From NCBI GenBank assembly GCA_018399495.1, contig JAGYOG010000010.1, forward strand, positions 1-64,000: a stretch of DNA of 64,000 nt, in the 5' to 3' direction. The notes beneath the pieces were generated by a model, which was not told the DNA's origin, made no database searches, and was given only the letters and a program-made list of their open reading frames with translations. This DNA comes from Sphaerochaeta sp. (lineage in GTDB: Bacteria; Spirochaetota; Spirochaetia; Sphaerochaetales; Sphaerochaetaceae). The translations under genes and the position numbers were made by a program. Positions 26,447 to 35,142 of the stretch are shown here, one piece after another. The stretch's first letter is position 1. The number at the start of each line of letters is the position of its first letter.

Positions 26447-27763
26447 ATGGATTTGAAACAGCTTGAACAGAGCATCAATGATAGAGATCTCACTACTCGA
26501 CTTACCTCGAGTAGTGAGATTGGTTTGCTGATAAGGCAAGGAAATCTTGAGAGGACACTGCTTGAAGAGGTGAACAACCATGTGCATACCACCTACTCAT
26601 TCAGCCCCTATGAGCCCTCTGCGGCAGCCTATGCTGCCTGGAAGGCAGGACTGGGTATTGTGGGAAGTATTGACCATGATAGTATTGGTGCGGCCGAGGA
26701 GATGCTGGAAGCAGCACAGAATATTGGGATTGCTAGTACTGTGGGGTTTGAGTTGAGAACGAGTTTTCTCGATACCCCTCTGGGGGATAGAAAGCTCAAT
26801 AATCCAGACAGCATTGGTATTGCCTACATGTGTGTCCACGGAGTTCCCAAGCAGCACATCCCTACGGTTGTGGAGTTTTTGAAGCCGGTACAGGCAATTC
26901 GCAACCTTCGCAACAAAGCACAAGTGGAAGCTTTACAGGCTTTGGTAGGAAAGTATGGATTTGATCTCGATTTTGAAAGGGATGTCCTTCCTCTGAGCAA
27001 AGCAGATAAGGGAGGTTCCGTTACCGAACGGCATATTCTCTATGCTATGGCCAACCAGAGTGTCTCCATGTTTGGAAAAGGAGAGAAACTGGTCCACTTC
27101 TTGGAAAAGGACTTAGGCCTTGCGCTTGCTGGAAAGGTGCAAGAGTGGTTGTTGGATAAAGATAATCCCCACTATGCGTATGATCTCTTGGGAGTCTACA
27201 AGAGTACCTTCCTTCCTCGGTTCTTCATCCAACCGTCCAAGGAGGAGTGTCTGGATGTTCGTGAGGTGGTTTCCTTTGCCAACAGCATTGGAGCCATCGC
27301 AGCCTATGCCTATCTCGGGGATGTGGCTGAGAGTGTGACCGGAGATAAGAAAGCAGAGAAGTTTGAGGATGAGTTCCTGGAGGAACTATTGGATCTTCTG
27401 GTGGACATAGGGTTCCCAGCAGTGACCTATATGCCTCCGCGCAACACCAAGGAGCAGATGCTTCGCTTGCAGAAGCTTGCTAGGGAACGAGGATTGATGG
27501 AAATCAGTGGAGTGGATATCAACAGCAGCAGGCAAAGCATGAACTGCCCTGAGTTGTTGGAACCTACTGCAAGACATCTTGTTGATGCTGCTTGGGCGCT
27601 GGTAGCGCATGAGAAGCTTGCTTCTTGCAATGAGACGCTTGGTTTGTTCCACTCTGGTAATCCTTTATCAGGATTGTCTCTTGAGAAGAAGTTGGCACAC
27701 TACGCAGCTTTGGGAAGAAAGATGGATACTTATGACCCATATTCCCTTGTCGAACAGTTCTAA
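26447..27763 (+). CDS. PHP-domain phosphoesterase-like protein
   Basis: The 438-residue protein has a PHP-type metal site: NNHVHTTYSFSPYEP near residue 43 (HxH motif), GSIDHDSIGAAEEM, and later MEISGVDINSSR. PHP proteins hydrolyse phosphate esters with two or three metal ions; this one is longer than the simple YciV/HisK type and contains an inserted segment between about 130 and 270. The first 40 residues are an N-terminal extension encoded by a region containing a perfect 14-bp inverted repeat. AAGGA lies upstream of the ATG. Within this operon it might dephosphorylate a sugar phosphate; that is inference. Confidence 0.75.
   Translation: MDLKQLEQSINDRDLTTRLTSSSEIGLLIRQGNLERTLLEEVNNHVHTTYSFSPYEPSAAAYAAWKAGLGIVGSIDHDSIGAAEEMLEAAQNIGIASTVGFELRTSFLDTPLGDRKLNNPDSIGIAYMCVHGVPKQHIPTVVEFLKPVQAIRNLRNKAQVEALQALVGKYGFDLDFERDVLPLSKADKGGSVTERHILYAMANQSVSMFGKGEKLVHFLEKDLGLALAGKVQEWLLDKDNPHYAYDLLGVYKSTFLPRFFIQPSKEECLDVREVVSFANSIGAIAAYAYLGDVAESVTGDKKAEKFEDEFLEELLDLLVDIGFPAVTYMPPRNTKEQMLRLQKLARERGLMEISGVDINSSRQSMNCPELLEPTARHLVDAAWALVAHEKLASCNETLGLFHSGNPLSGLSLEKKLAHYAALGRKMDTYDPYSLVEQF
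26487..26520 (+). repeat. Perfect 14-bp inverted repeat inside the PHP gene
   Basis: ATCTCACTACTCGA (26487-26500) and TCGAGTAGTGAGAT (26507-26520) are exact reverse complements around a CTTACC loop. It lies 40 bases after the ATG, in codons 14-25. No T-run follows, so it is not a standard terminator. Confidence 0.9.
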
Positions 27764-27772
27764 GGAGGAGAG

Positions 27773-28933
27773 ATGACAACATTTACCGAACAGATCAAGT
27801 ATGAGATTCCCCCAGTTCTACGTGGACTGACTTTTGATGGTCAGAAGGGTTTGTTTATCCACCATGTCACTGGAAAGAAGGGAGACCTGATGCTTCCATC
27901 TCCAAAGGAGTATGCAAGCATCGAAGAGGCTTCTGAAGCGTGGAAAAAGCTGCTTGACGCCTATACAACAGAAAGAAGGGTATACCCTTCTGTGATTGAA
28001 ATTGCAGGAATGGACCTGCAGTACGGACTCGGAACCAACTATGATGAGGCGAGTAGGGCAGAAGGAGTTAGCCTTCTTCCCACGCTTCCTCCCTCTGGCA
28101 GCCGGGCTGACGTGGTACGCGACAAGGTAGTCTTGGTCACCGGTGGTGCTCAGGGTTTTGGAGAGGGTATGGTCCGTTCCCTCGTGGCGAATGGGACTTT
28201 TGTCTATGTAGCTGATATGAACGCAGACGGTGCAAAAAAACTCAGTGATGAGTTGAACTGGGAAGCTTGTATTACTGTTTCCAAACCGCTCACAGTCAAT
28301 GTGACCGATGAGGAGAGTGTTGAGTCTATGATGAATCAGGTAGCTGAAGAGACTGGGGGACTGGACCTGTTTGTCTCCAATGCCGGTGTACTTCGTGCTG
28401 GTTCGGTGAAGGTGATGGAGCTGAAAGATTTTCAGTTTGTTACCAACGTCGATTATACTGGATTCTTTATCTGCACAAAGTTTGCTTCCAGGCTGATGGC
28501 CCTGCAGAATATTCCCAGTGCCTCGTATTTCACAGATATTATTGGCATTTCCAGCAAGTCCGGATTGGAAGGTTCCAACAAGAATGGTGCCTATGCGGGT
28601 GCCAAATTTGGAACCATCGGACTTACCCAGAGTTTTGCTTTGGAGCTGGTTGAGGATAACATAAAGGTTAATGCAATCTGCCCTGGCAACTTCCTTGACG
28701 GCCCGCTTTGGTCGGACCCAAAGAGAGGGTTGTTTGTGCAGTACTTGGAAGCGGGAAAAGTTCCAGGAGCTAAAAGTGTTGCCGATGTAAGGCGGTTCTA
28801 TGAATCGAAGGTGCCGATGAATCGTGGATGTCGCACAGAAGACGTCATGAAGGCACTTCTCTACATAGTCGAACAGACTTACGAGACAGGTCAGGCGGTT
28901 CCTGTAACCGGTGGCCAGGTCATGCTTAATTAG
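27773..28933 (+). CDS. Short-chain dehydrogenase with N-terminal extension
   Basis: The 386-residue protein has about 115 extra N-terminal residues before a classical SDR domain. The Rossmann motif VTGGAQGFGEGM lies near residue 122, NAGVL follows, then the catalytic Ser region (IIGISSKSG) and YAGAKFG with Tyr and Lys; INAICPG-like VNAICPGNF also matches. The SDR domain resembles the dehydrogenase half of RhaEW-type proteins, which oxidise L-lactaldehyde to L-lactate, while the aldolase half is a separate gene here (13138-14217). The extension (VLRGLTFDGQKGLFIHHVTGKKGD onward) is not a domain I recognise. It lies 9 bases after the PHP gene with AAGGAGG upstream. Confidence 0.83.
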   Translation: MTTFTEQIKYEIPPVLRGLTFDGQKGLFIHHVTGKKGDLMLPSPKEYASIEEASEAWKKLLDAYTTERRVYPSVIEIAGMDLQYGLGTNYDEASRAEGVSLLPTLPPSGSRADVVRDKVVLVTGGAQGFGEGMVRSLVANGTFVYVADMNADGAKKLSDELNWEACITVSKPLTVNVTDEESVESMMNQVAEETGGLDLFVSNAGVLRAGSVKVMELKDFQFVTNVDYTGFFICTKFASRLMALQNIPSASYFTDIIGISSKSGLEGSNKNGAYAGAKFGTIGLTQSFALELVEDNIKVNAICPGNFLDGPLWSDPKRGLFVQYLEAGKVPGAKSVADVRRFYESKVPMNRGCRTEDVMKALLYIVEQTYETGQAVPVTGGQVMLN

Positions 28934-28943
28934 GAGAATAGAA

Positions 28944-30218
28944 ATGAAAACACGTGCTATCCGTCTGTATGGAGTGAATGATCTTCGCCTCGAAGAGTTT
29001 GAACTTCCCCAGATTGCAGAGGATGAGATCCTCGCTAAAGTGATAACCAATAGTATCTGCATGAGCGATCATAAGGCCGCCGAGCAGGGCGCAAGTCATA
29101 AGAGAGTTCCAGATGATGTCGACAAGAACCCGATCATGCTTGGCCATGAGTTCTGTGGAGAGATCGTTGAAGTTGGAAAGAAGTGGGAGGACAAGTTCAA
29201 GGTCGGTTCACGCTTCTCCATCCAACCAGCATTGAATTACAAGGGCACACTCGATGCTCCTGGCTACTCATTCCAGTATATTGGAGGGGATGCCACCTAC
29301 GTGGTGATTCCTCACCAGGTAATGGAACTGGACTGCTTGCTTCCTTACGATGGGGATGCTTTCTTCCTGGGAAGTCTTGCTGAACCTGTTTCCTGTGTCG
29401 TTGGCACCTTCCATGCAATGTACCACACAACTGGTGGTTCGTATGAGCACCAGATGGGGATTGTCGAGGGTGGCAATATGGCCATCCTTGCCGGGGTTGG
29501 TCCCATGGGTCTCTCCGCCATCGACTATGCAGTACACAACCCTGACCGCAAACCCGGTCGCTTGGTTGTTACCGACATAGATGATGCACGTCTCAAACGT
29601 GCCCAGGACTTGTACAGCGTTAAGGATGCGAAGCAGAATGGGGTTGAGCTGATCTACGTCAATACCAAGAACTACAGTGACCCGAATGCTACCCTGATGG
29701 AGTACGCCGAGGGGAAGGGGTACGATGATGTACTTGTCATGGCCCCAGTTAAGATGCTGGTGGAGCAGGCAGATGCAATCCTCGCAAAGGATGGTTGTCT
29801 GAACTTCTTCGCCGGTCCCAACAAGACCGACTTTATTGCAAGTCTGAACTTCTATAACGTGCACTATGCATCGACCCATATCGTGGGCACCAGTGGTGGT
29901 AATACCGCCGATATGAGGGAGTCATTGCACCTGATGGAAAAAGGGTTGATCAACCCTGCGGCAATGGTCACCCATATCGGAGGACTCTCTGCTGTCCCTC
30001 AGGCCGTCATCGACCTGCCGAATATCCCCGGAGGAAAGAAGATGATGTATACCCATCTGGACTTCCCCCTTACTGCACTCACCGACCTAGCTGAGCTAGG
30101 AAAGACCAATGAGGTGTTTGCTGAACTTGCAAAGCTGGTGGATAAGCACAATGGATTGTGGTCAGCTGAAGCTGAGGCCTACCTCTTGGAAAACTGTAAG
30201 AAGCGAATCAAGGAGTAA
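28944..30218 (+). CDS. Zinc-type MDR dehydrogenase (SorE-like)
   Basis: The 424-residue medium-chain dehydrogenase has a catalytic zinc site with CMSDHKAA, GHEFCGEIVEVG and a Glu in LAEPVSC, and a Rossmann fold (LAGVGPMGLSAIDYA). The four-cysteine structural zinc lobe seen in alcohol dehydrogenases is absent. It looks closest to L-sorbose-1-phosphate reductase (SorE), which acts on phosphorylated ketoses. The start at 28944 has AGGAG upstream; the open frame from 28911 overlaps the SDR gene. It is 2 bases from rhaB. Possible roles are lactaldehyde/propanediol interconversion or oxidation of a ketose phosphate; neither can be chosen from sequence. Confidence 0.82.
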   Translation: MKTRAIRLYGVNDLRLEEFELPQIAEDEILAKVITNSICMSDHKAAEQGASHKRVPDDVDKNPIMLGHEFCGEIVEVGKKWEDKFKVGSRFSIQPALNYKGTLDAPGYSFQYIGGDATYVVIPHQVMELDCLLPYDGDAFFLGSLAEPVSCVVGTFHAMYHTTGGSYEHQMGIVEGGNMAILAGVGPMGLSAIDYAVHNPDRKPGRLVVTDIDDARLKRAQDLYSVKDAKQNGVELIYVNTKNYSDPNATLMEYAEGKGYDDVLVMAPVKMLVEQADAILAKDGCLNFFAGPNKTDFIASLNFYNVHYASTHIVGTSGGNTADMRESLHLMEKGLINPAAMVTHIGGLSAVPQAVIDLPNIPGGKKMMYTHLDFPLTALTDLAELGKTNEVFAELAKLVDKHNGLWSAEAEAYLLENCKKRIKE

Positions 30219-30220
30219 TT

Positions 30221-31645
30221 ATGAAAAAGCATATTGCCATCGACTTAGGTGCTTCAAATGGACGAGTCCTTGTTGGGGACCTTGGAGAGTTTGAAGTTGT
30301 ACATCGGTTTGTCACCCAAAACGACCAGATACTAGGAGAGTTCTATTGGAATATCCAGAGCCTGTTCGCCGAGATCAAGGTGGGACTGAAGAAGGCTTTT
30401 ACCAAGTATGGAAGTGAAATATCTTCCATCGGCATTGACACCTGGGGCGTTGACTATGTGCTGACTGATGCAAAAGGGAGCTTGGTCTCCCTTTGCTATC
30501 ACTACCGTGACAGCAGAACCGATGGGTTGATCGAGCAGGTATCGAAAAAGCTGGGTGGAAAGATGCGGATCTATGAGAGAACCGGAATTGCCTTCCAGCC
30601 TTTCAATACGCTCTATCAGCTTGCTGCTATGCAGCGTGATCGCCCTGAAGCCATGAAAGCGGCAAGTCACTATCTGTCGGTACCTGACCTGCTTGCTTAT
30701 TGGTTGACTGGTGTAATGAAGAATGAGCGGACTCATGCGTCAACCACGCAGTTGTATGATCCAAAGCAGAGAAATTGGGCGTGGGATTTGATCGATGACA
30801 TGGGTTTCGATCATTCCTTGTTTGGGGAGATTGTCGATAGTGGAACTATTTTGGGAAGCCTGACCACAGATGTCTCTCACGAAGTGGGATCGTCCTCTGA
30901 TGTCTCTGTTATCGCAAGTGCTGCTCATGATACTGCTAGTGCAGTGGCTGCCGTTCCTGCTGAGGCAGGAGGGACTCCACTCTACATTTCCAGCGGTACT
31001 TGGTCCCTCCTTGGAGTTGAACTTCCTGAACCCCGTACAGACCAAGCTTCCATGGAAAGTGGATTCACCAATGAGGTGGCTGCCAGTGGGGGTATTAGGT
31101 TTCTCAAGAACATCATGGGGATGTGGATACAGCAGGAGTGTGTCAGGCACTGGGAACGGGAAGGACAGGAGATCAAGTGGAAAGAGCTTGATGAGGAAAC
31201 ACTTCGCTCGGTAGCCTATAAAGGCTACATTGATCCAGCTGACACTCGGTTTCTCAAACCCAATAGCCATGACAATCTGATGACTGACCGTATCGATGCC
31301 TGGTGCGTGGAGCATGATCTTCCCAAACCTTCCAATAATGGTGAGTATATGGTTGCCATCTATCGAGGACTTGCCAAGGCCTATGCCAAGGCAATCAGTG
31401 ATCTGGAGGCAGTGATCGGGAAGAAGTTTACAGCTCTGCATATTATAGGTGGCGGATGCAAGAATGAGATTCTCGACCAGTGGGCAGCCACTGAAACCGG
31501 TCTACCTGTATACGCAGGACCGGTGGAAGCAACAGCTTTAGGTAACTTGGTTGTACAAGCCTGGGCTACCGGTGAACTGGAAAGCCTGCAAGAGGGTCGT
31601 GACCGGATCAAGCGAGATCAGAAGGTAAAGATCTTCAAACCGTAA
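30221..31645 (+). CDS. rhaB: Rhamnulokinase
   Basis: The 474-residue FGGY-family kinase phosphorylates L-rhamnulose at C1 using ATP. The N-terminal phosphate loop reads IDLGASNGRVLVG, followed by GIDTWGVDY with the probable catalytic Asp, QPFNTLYQL, and a C-terminal nucleotide region IIGGGCKNEILDQW. These blocks match RhaB better than xylulokinase or fuculokinase. It is the last gene of the deoR-E2-E3-E1-PHP-SDR-MDR series, which ties that series to deoxyhexose breakdown. The stop at 31643-31645 is followed by only 32 bases before the convergent helicase gene. Confidence 0.9.
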   Translation: MKKHIAIDLGASNGRVLVGDLGEFEVVHRFVTQNDQILGEFYWNIQSLFAEIKVGLKKAFTKYGSEISSIGIDTWGVDYVLTDAKGSLVSLCYHYRDSRTDGLIEQVSKKLGGKMRIYERTGIAFQPFNTLYQLAAMQRDRPEAMKAASHYLSVPDLLAYWLTGVMKNERTHASTTQLYDPKQRNWAWDLIDDMGFDHSLFGEIVDSGTILGSLTTDVSHEVGSSSDVSVIASAAHDTASAVAAVPAEAGGTPLYISSGTWSLLGVELPEPRTDQASMESGFTNEVAASGGIRFLKNIMGMWIQQECVRHWEREGQEIKWKELDEETLRSVAYKGYIDPADTRFLKPNSHDNLMTDRIDAWCVEHDLPKPSNNGEYMVAIYRGLAKAYAKAISDLEAVIGKKFTALHIIGGGCKNEILDQWAATETGLPVYAGPVEATALGNLVVQAWATGELESLQEGRDRIKRDQKVKIFKP

Positions 31646-31655
31646 CACAGAGAAC

Positions 31656-31690
31656 ACCAGACAAAGCCAGCCCTTCCTCAACGAGGGGCT
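31656..31690. terminator. Possible imperfect hairpin between rhaB and the SNF2 gene
   Basis: CAGCCC..CCTC and GAGGGGCTG can pair with a short bulge in the gap between the convergent stops. No clear T-run is seen on either strand, so this is only a weak candidate terminator. Confidence 0.3.
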
Positions 31691-34600
31691 GTCTCTGTAT
31701 GGCTTTCCCTCAATTCGATGAGCTCTTTCAGCTGTGTAGCGGAGAGCTCTGTAATCCAGTTTTCTCCTGCGGCTACGACACTGTCAGCCAAATCTTTTTT
31801 GGAAGTGAGCATTTCGTTGATGCGTTCCTCAAAGGTGCCTTCTGTGATTAATCTATGAACAGTTACCTGTTTATCCTGGCCAATTCTGAAAGCACGGTCT
31901 GTTGCTTGGTTTTCCACTGCTGGATTCCACCAGAGATCATAGTGAATTACGTGACTGGCTGCAGTAAGATTCAATCCCGTACCGCCTGCCCTGATTGAGA
32001 GTATCATAAGCCAGCATTCAGGATCAGTTTGAAATTGCTTTACCATGGCATCACGCTGTGCCCTGGTAGAACCTCCGTGCAGGAAGGGAGCCTCCAGTGA
32101 AAATGATTCTTTCAACAATTCTTGAAGCAGAAACCCCATTTGGGCGTATTGGGTAAAAACCAATACTTTCTCGTTTCGTTGGTGAATTGACTCAAGCAAG
32201 TCCATCAAGAGGGTTGTTTTCCCGGAGTTCTCAGATTTCTTTCCGCTGGTGTCACAGTAAAGGGCAGGGTGGCAACAGACCTGCTTGAGGGCGGTCATCA
32301 GTTTGAATATCGCTCCTTTTTTTGCAATTCCATCAGCACCTTGCAGGGTTTCTTCCGTCTGCTCCACAATCCCCTTGTATAGTACCTTCTGCTCCAAAGA
32401 CAGGTTTGCATACCGTTCAAGAACTAGCTTCTCTGGTAGGTCATTGATGATGGTGGTGTCGGTTTTAACTCGACGAAGCATCAATGGTTTTGTAAGGGAG
32501 CGGAAGGCCTTCAAGGCTGCCTGATCGTGGTATCGCTCTATGGGAATGGCAAAGTGTGTCTTGAAGCTGGATTGATTACCCAAATACCCCTTCATGACAC
32601 AATCAATAATGCTCCAGTAGTCAAGCATTCGGTTTTCTACTGGTGTGCCGGTCATGGCGATGGTATGATCACTTTTTAGTTTGCTAACTGACTTTGCTTG
32701 AGCTGAGTCCCTATTCTTGATTGCCTGGGCCTCATCAAGGATGGTCACTGAGAAACGGGTTTTCTGCAAGAGTTCAGTATCTCTTCTTACCGTAGCATAG
32801 GTGGTAATGATGCAATCGCTTTCCTTCTCAAGCTGCCGGTTTTGCCCATGATAGACAAAGGTAGAGAGAGAAGGGGCAAAGCGAGCTATCTCATGTTCCC
32901 AGTTAGTCATTAAGGAGGCTGGAACGACGATTAAAACTGGTTTTTTCTGCGTGATGATGTTCTTGTTTTTCAGGGCAACCAGGAATGTTATGACCTGTAC
33001 TGTCTTCCCTAGCCCCATGTCATCGGCCAAGAGTGAACCCAAGCCGATTGTATGGTTGTGCATCAACCACTGGTATCCACGCTCTTGGTAAGGCCGTAAC
33101 GAAGCATTGACTTCAGAGGGAACGGGTGTCGGTGCTATCTGCAAGAGGGAATTGAACAGTTCCTGTACACCTTCTTCCATGATAACCGGTTGTTCATCAT
33201 AGGTACCCAGCAGATTTGCCTTCAGGAGGTCGAGTGCTGAGAGTTTTATGGTTTTTTCTAGCCGGCGATTGATTCTCTCAATTTCCTTCTCATCCAGTAA
33301 GACGTATTGGTCCTTGAATGCGACATACTTCCGACCTTGATCAATCATGGTTTGCAGTGTTTCTGGATTGATTGACTCATTTCCCAAGACAATAGTCCAT
33401 GTAACTTCCAAGAGGTCTCGTAGGGCAAGAAAACGTTCAGCTGAACCACTTCCGGAAGTGCTCATCCTAACAGAAATGCGTGGAGAGAGTGTTCTTTGCA
33501 AGCTTCTGGGTATGATCATGCTGATTCCAAGGGCTTTCAGGGCTGGAAGGGCGTTGAACCAAGCGTCCATAAATTCATCACCAGAAACTGTGGTTGCTCC
33601 TCGTGCCATCAACGCTTTCTGGATGGGTGTAAAGTAGGTTCCTAGATAGCTGAGGTCTTGAAGAATTGCAGCTGTCTCGCTGTTTTCTGAAAGAAATGAG
33701 GCAAGCTCGATTGGATCTTCATCTGCTTTTTGGACTTGGATGCTACATAGATAGGTGTCTTTCCCTTTCTCCTGCATCCAAAGCACAGGTCGATGCGAAC
33801 GGGTACTGAGCATGAGTCTTCCAAGCCAGTGGTGTATTGCAAGAGGATTTCCTCTTTGGGCAAGGGTCTTGCTTTTGTAGGGTGTTCCTGCAAAGAACAA
33901 TGCATGCTCGTCAGTTTCAGGGAGTTTTGTAGCGTTCTCTAAGAGGTCGCTGTAGGAACGAACAAACAGCGATACCAAGAGAAAAATTTGTTGCAGTTTG
34001 TCTGCTGGCTGGGAATCGATGAAGACCAGGTCCTTATCCTGTAGCCTTGACGCAAGGGAATCTGTTATAGCCTTGATCTCAGGGTTGAAATAGGCGGGGA
34101 TCCATTGAAGAGTGTATTGTTCTTTGCCAAGATCCAACAGCCTTGGAATAGCACCGTGTGATTGTAGAAGACGAAGTGCGAAGTTGTGTGTAAAGAGCAA
34201 GAGGGTAAGGACCGGAGGGTATTCCTCGGTTGAGCCGATGGGAAAGGATTGGAGGTAGGAGAGACAGGCATCCATTTCTTGTGATGTAAAGGAGAGCTTG
34301 CTATTTCCCTGTTTGAGCACTCCCTGTATCTTTTTCCCATGATATATGATCTTACACTCATCATAGAGGATGCTCGGAGTCTGTTGAGGAATCTCCATTT
34401 GATTGACAAACTTCGTGGTATTTCTCGCAAGGCTTGTGATGAAAGAGAGATAGTCACGCTTGAAATTGTGTTGAGGAGCAAAGAGCGGGGAATCAGTAAG
34501 TACACGCTCTAGTACTGGTTTCATATCTGGGATCACCTGTAAATCCAGCTCACTTTCACCTGTAGAGGAGGTCTTCCACGTATTAATGGTAAGCGAATCC

Positions 34601-35142
34601 AAGGTTGGTATCTGCTCTCCAACAACCCCTTCTGCACTCTTGTATAATGAGTCCACATCCAGCCCATGTAAGCGAAAAACCAAAAAAGGATCCTTGTCGA
34701 TCTCATTCGCAATCATATAGATGACTGCAGCCAAGTGCTTGCAGGGGACTGCCCAGTCAGGACAGCTGCATTGCATGCCCAAATCTTTCCATGATTGGGG
34801 AAATAGCGTAATGCCGATATTCATACACTCCTGCTCAAGCTCTGGGGGAAGTTCTCCTGTTTGTAGGCTCCCCATGTAATACGGATTCTCCTTGATGAGA
34901 GAAATCAGTTTCTTGTTGTCTGCTTGAGTATATTGCCGGATGCCTATAGCTACTTTATAGGGCGTTGCCCGCGTTCCTTGCACCCGGGCGGTTACCTTAC
35001 CCTTGTCAATTGTAATTGAACGAACAGAGCCATTACGGGCATATCGTTTTCCACGAGGGAGTCGGTTTGAGAAATCAATTTCTGTTAGGGCATCAAGCCA
35101 ACGGTTGCCCCACCAAGTATTTCCGTATTCTGTATATGCCAT
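31678..35142 (-). CDS. SWIM zinc finger / SNF2 helicase
   Basis: The 1,154-residue protein begins MAYTEYGNTWWGNRWLDAL, typical of bacterial SWIM-SNF2 proteins. The SWIM finger is CSCPDWAVPCKH around residue 140. After a long middle region, SNF2 motifs appear: LLADDMGLGKTVQV (motif I), TILDEAQAIKN (motif II), MTGTPVENR (III) and the C-terminal lobe ending GGTGLNLTAASHVIHYD, WWNP and DRAFRIGQ. These proteins remodel nucleoprotein or act in transcription/repair; substrates are poorly known. The start at 35142 is chosen by homology, as no Shine-Dalgarno precedes it. An inverted repeat GCATAC/GTATGC (35143-35148 with 35158-35163) sits right at the start and could be an operator. Confidence 0.88.
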   Translation of the reverse strand: MAYTEYGNTWWGNRWLDALTEIDFSNRLPRGKRYARNGSVRSITIDKGKVTARVQGTRATPYKVAIGIRQYTQADNKKLISLIKENPYYMGSLQTGELPPELEQECMNIGITLFPQSWKDLGMQCSCPDWAVPCKHLAAVIYMIANEIDKDPFLVFRLHGLDVDSLYKSAEGVVGEQIPTLDSLTINTWKTSSTGESELDLQVIPDMKPVLERVLTDSPLFAPQHNFKRDYLSFITSLARNTTKFVNQMEIPQQTPSILYDECKIIYHGKKIQGVLKQGNSKLSFTSQEMDACLSYLQSFPIGSTEEYPPVLTLLLFTHNFALRLLQSHGAIPRLLDLGKEQYTLQWIPAYFNPEIKAITDSLASRLQDKDLVFIDSQPADKLQQIFLLVSLFVRSYSDLLENATKLPETDEHALFFAGTPYKSKTLAQRGNPLAIHHWLGRLMLSTRSHRPVLWMQEKGKDTYLCSIQVQKADEDPIELASFLSENSETAAILQDLSYLGTYFTPIQKALMARGATTVSGDEFMDAWFNALPALKALGISMIIPRSLQRTLSPRISVRMSTSGSGSAERFLALRDLLEVTWTIVLGNESINPETLQTMIDQGRKYVAFKDQYVLLDEKEIERINRRLEKTIKLSALDLLKANLLGTYDEQPVIMEEGVQELFNSLLQIAPTPVPSEVNASLRPYQERGYQWLMHNHTIGLGSLLADDMGLGKTVQVITFLVALKNKNIITQKKPVLIVVPASLMTNWEHEIARFAPSLSTFVYHGQNRQLEKESDCIITTYATVRRDTELLQKTRFSVTILDEAQAIKNRDSAQAKSVSKLKSDHTIAMTGTPVENRMLDYWSIIDCVMKGYLGNQSSFKTHFAIPIERYHDQAALKAFRSLTKPLMLRRVKTDTTIINDLPEKLVLERYANLSLEQKVLYKGIVEQTEETLQGADGIAKKGAIFKLMTALKQVCCHPALYCDTSGKKSENSGKTTLLMDLLESIHQRNEKVLVFTQYAQMGFLLQELLKESFSLEAPFLHGGSTRAQRDAMVKQFQTDPECWLMILSIRAGGTGLNLTAASHVIHYDLWWNPAVENQATDRAFRIGQDKQVTVHRLITEGTFEERINEMLTSKKDLADSVVAAGENWITELSATQLKELIELRESHTETAPR

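Noticed and set aside
27818-29062. Long open frame (414 codons) on the minus strand opposite the SDR gene
   Set aside because: It is antisense to two clearly recognisable enzymes, has no ribosome binding site and no protein-like motifs; it results from codon usage of the sense genes.
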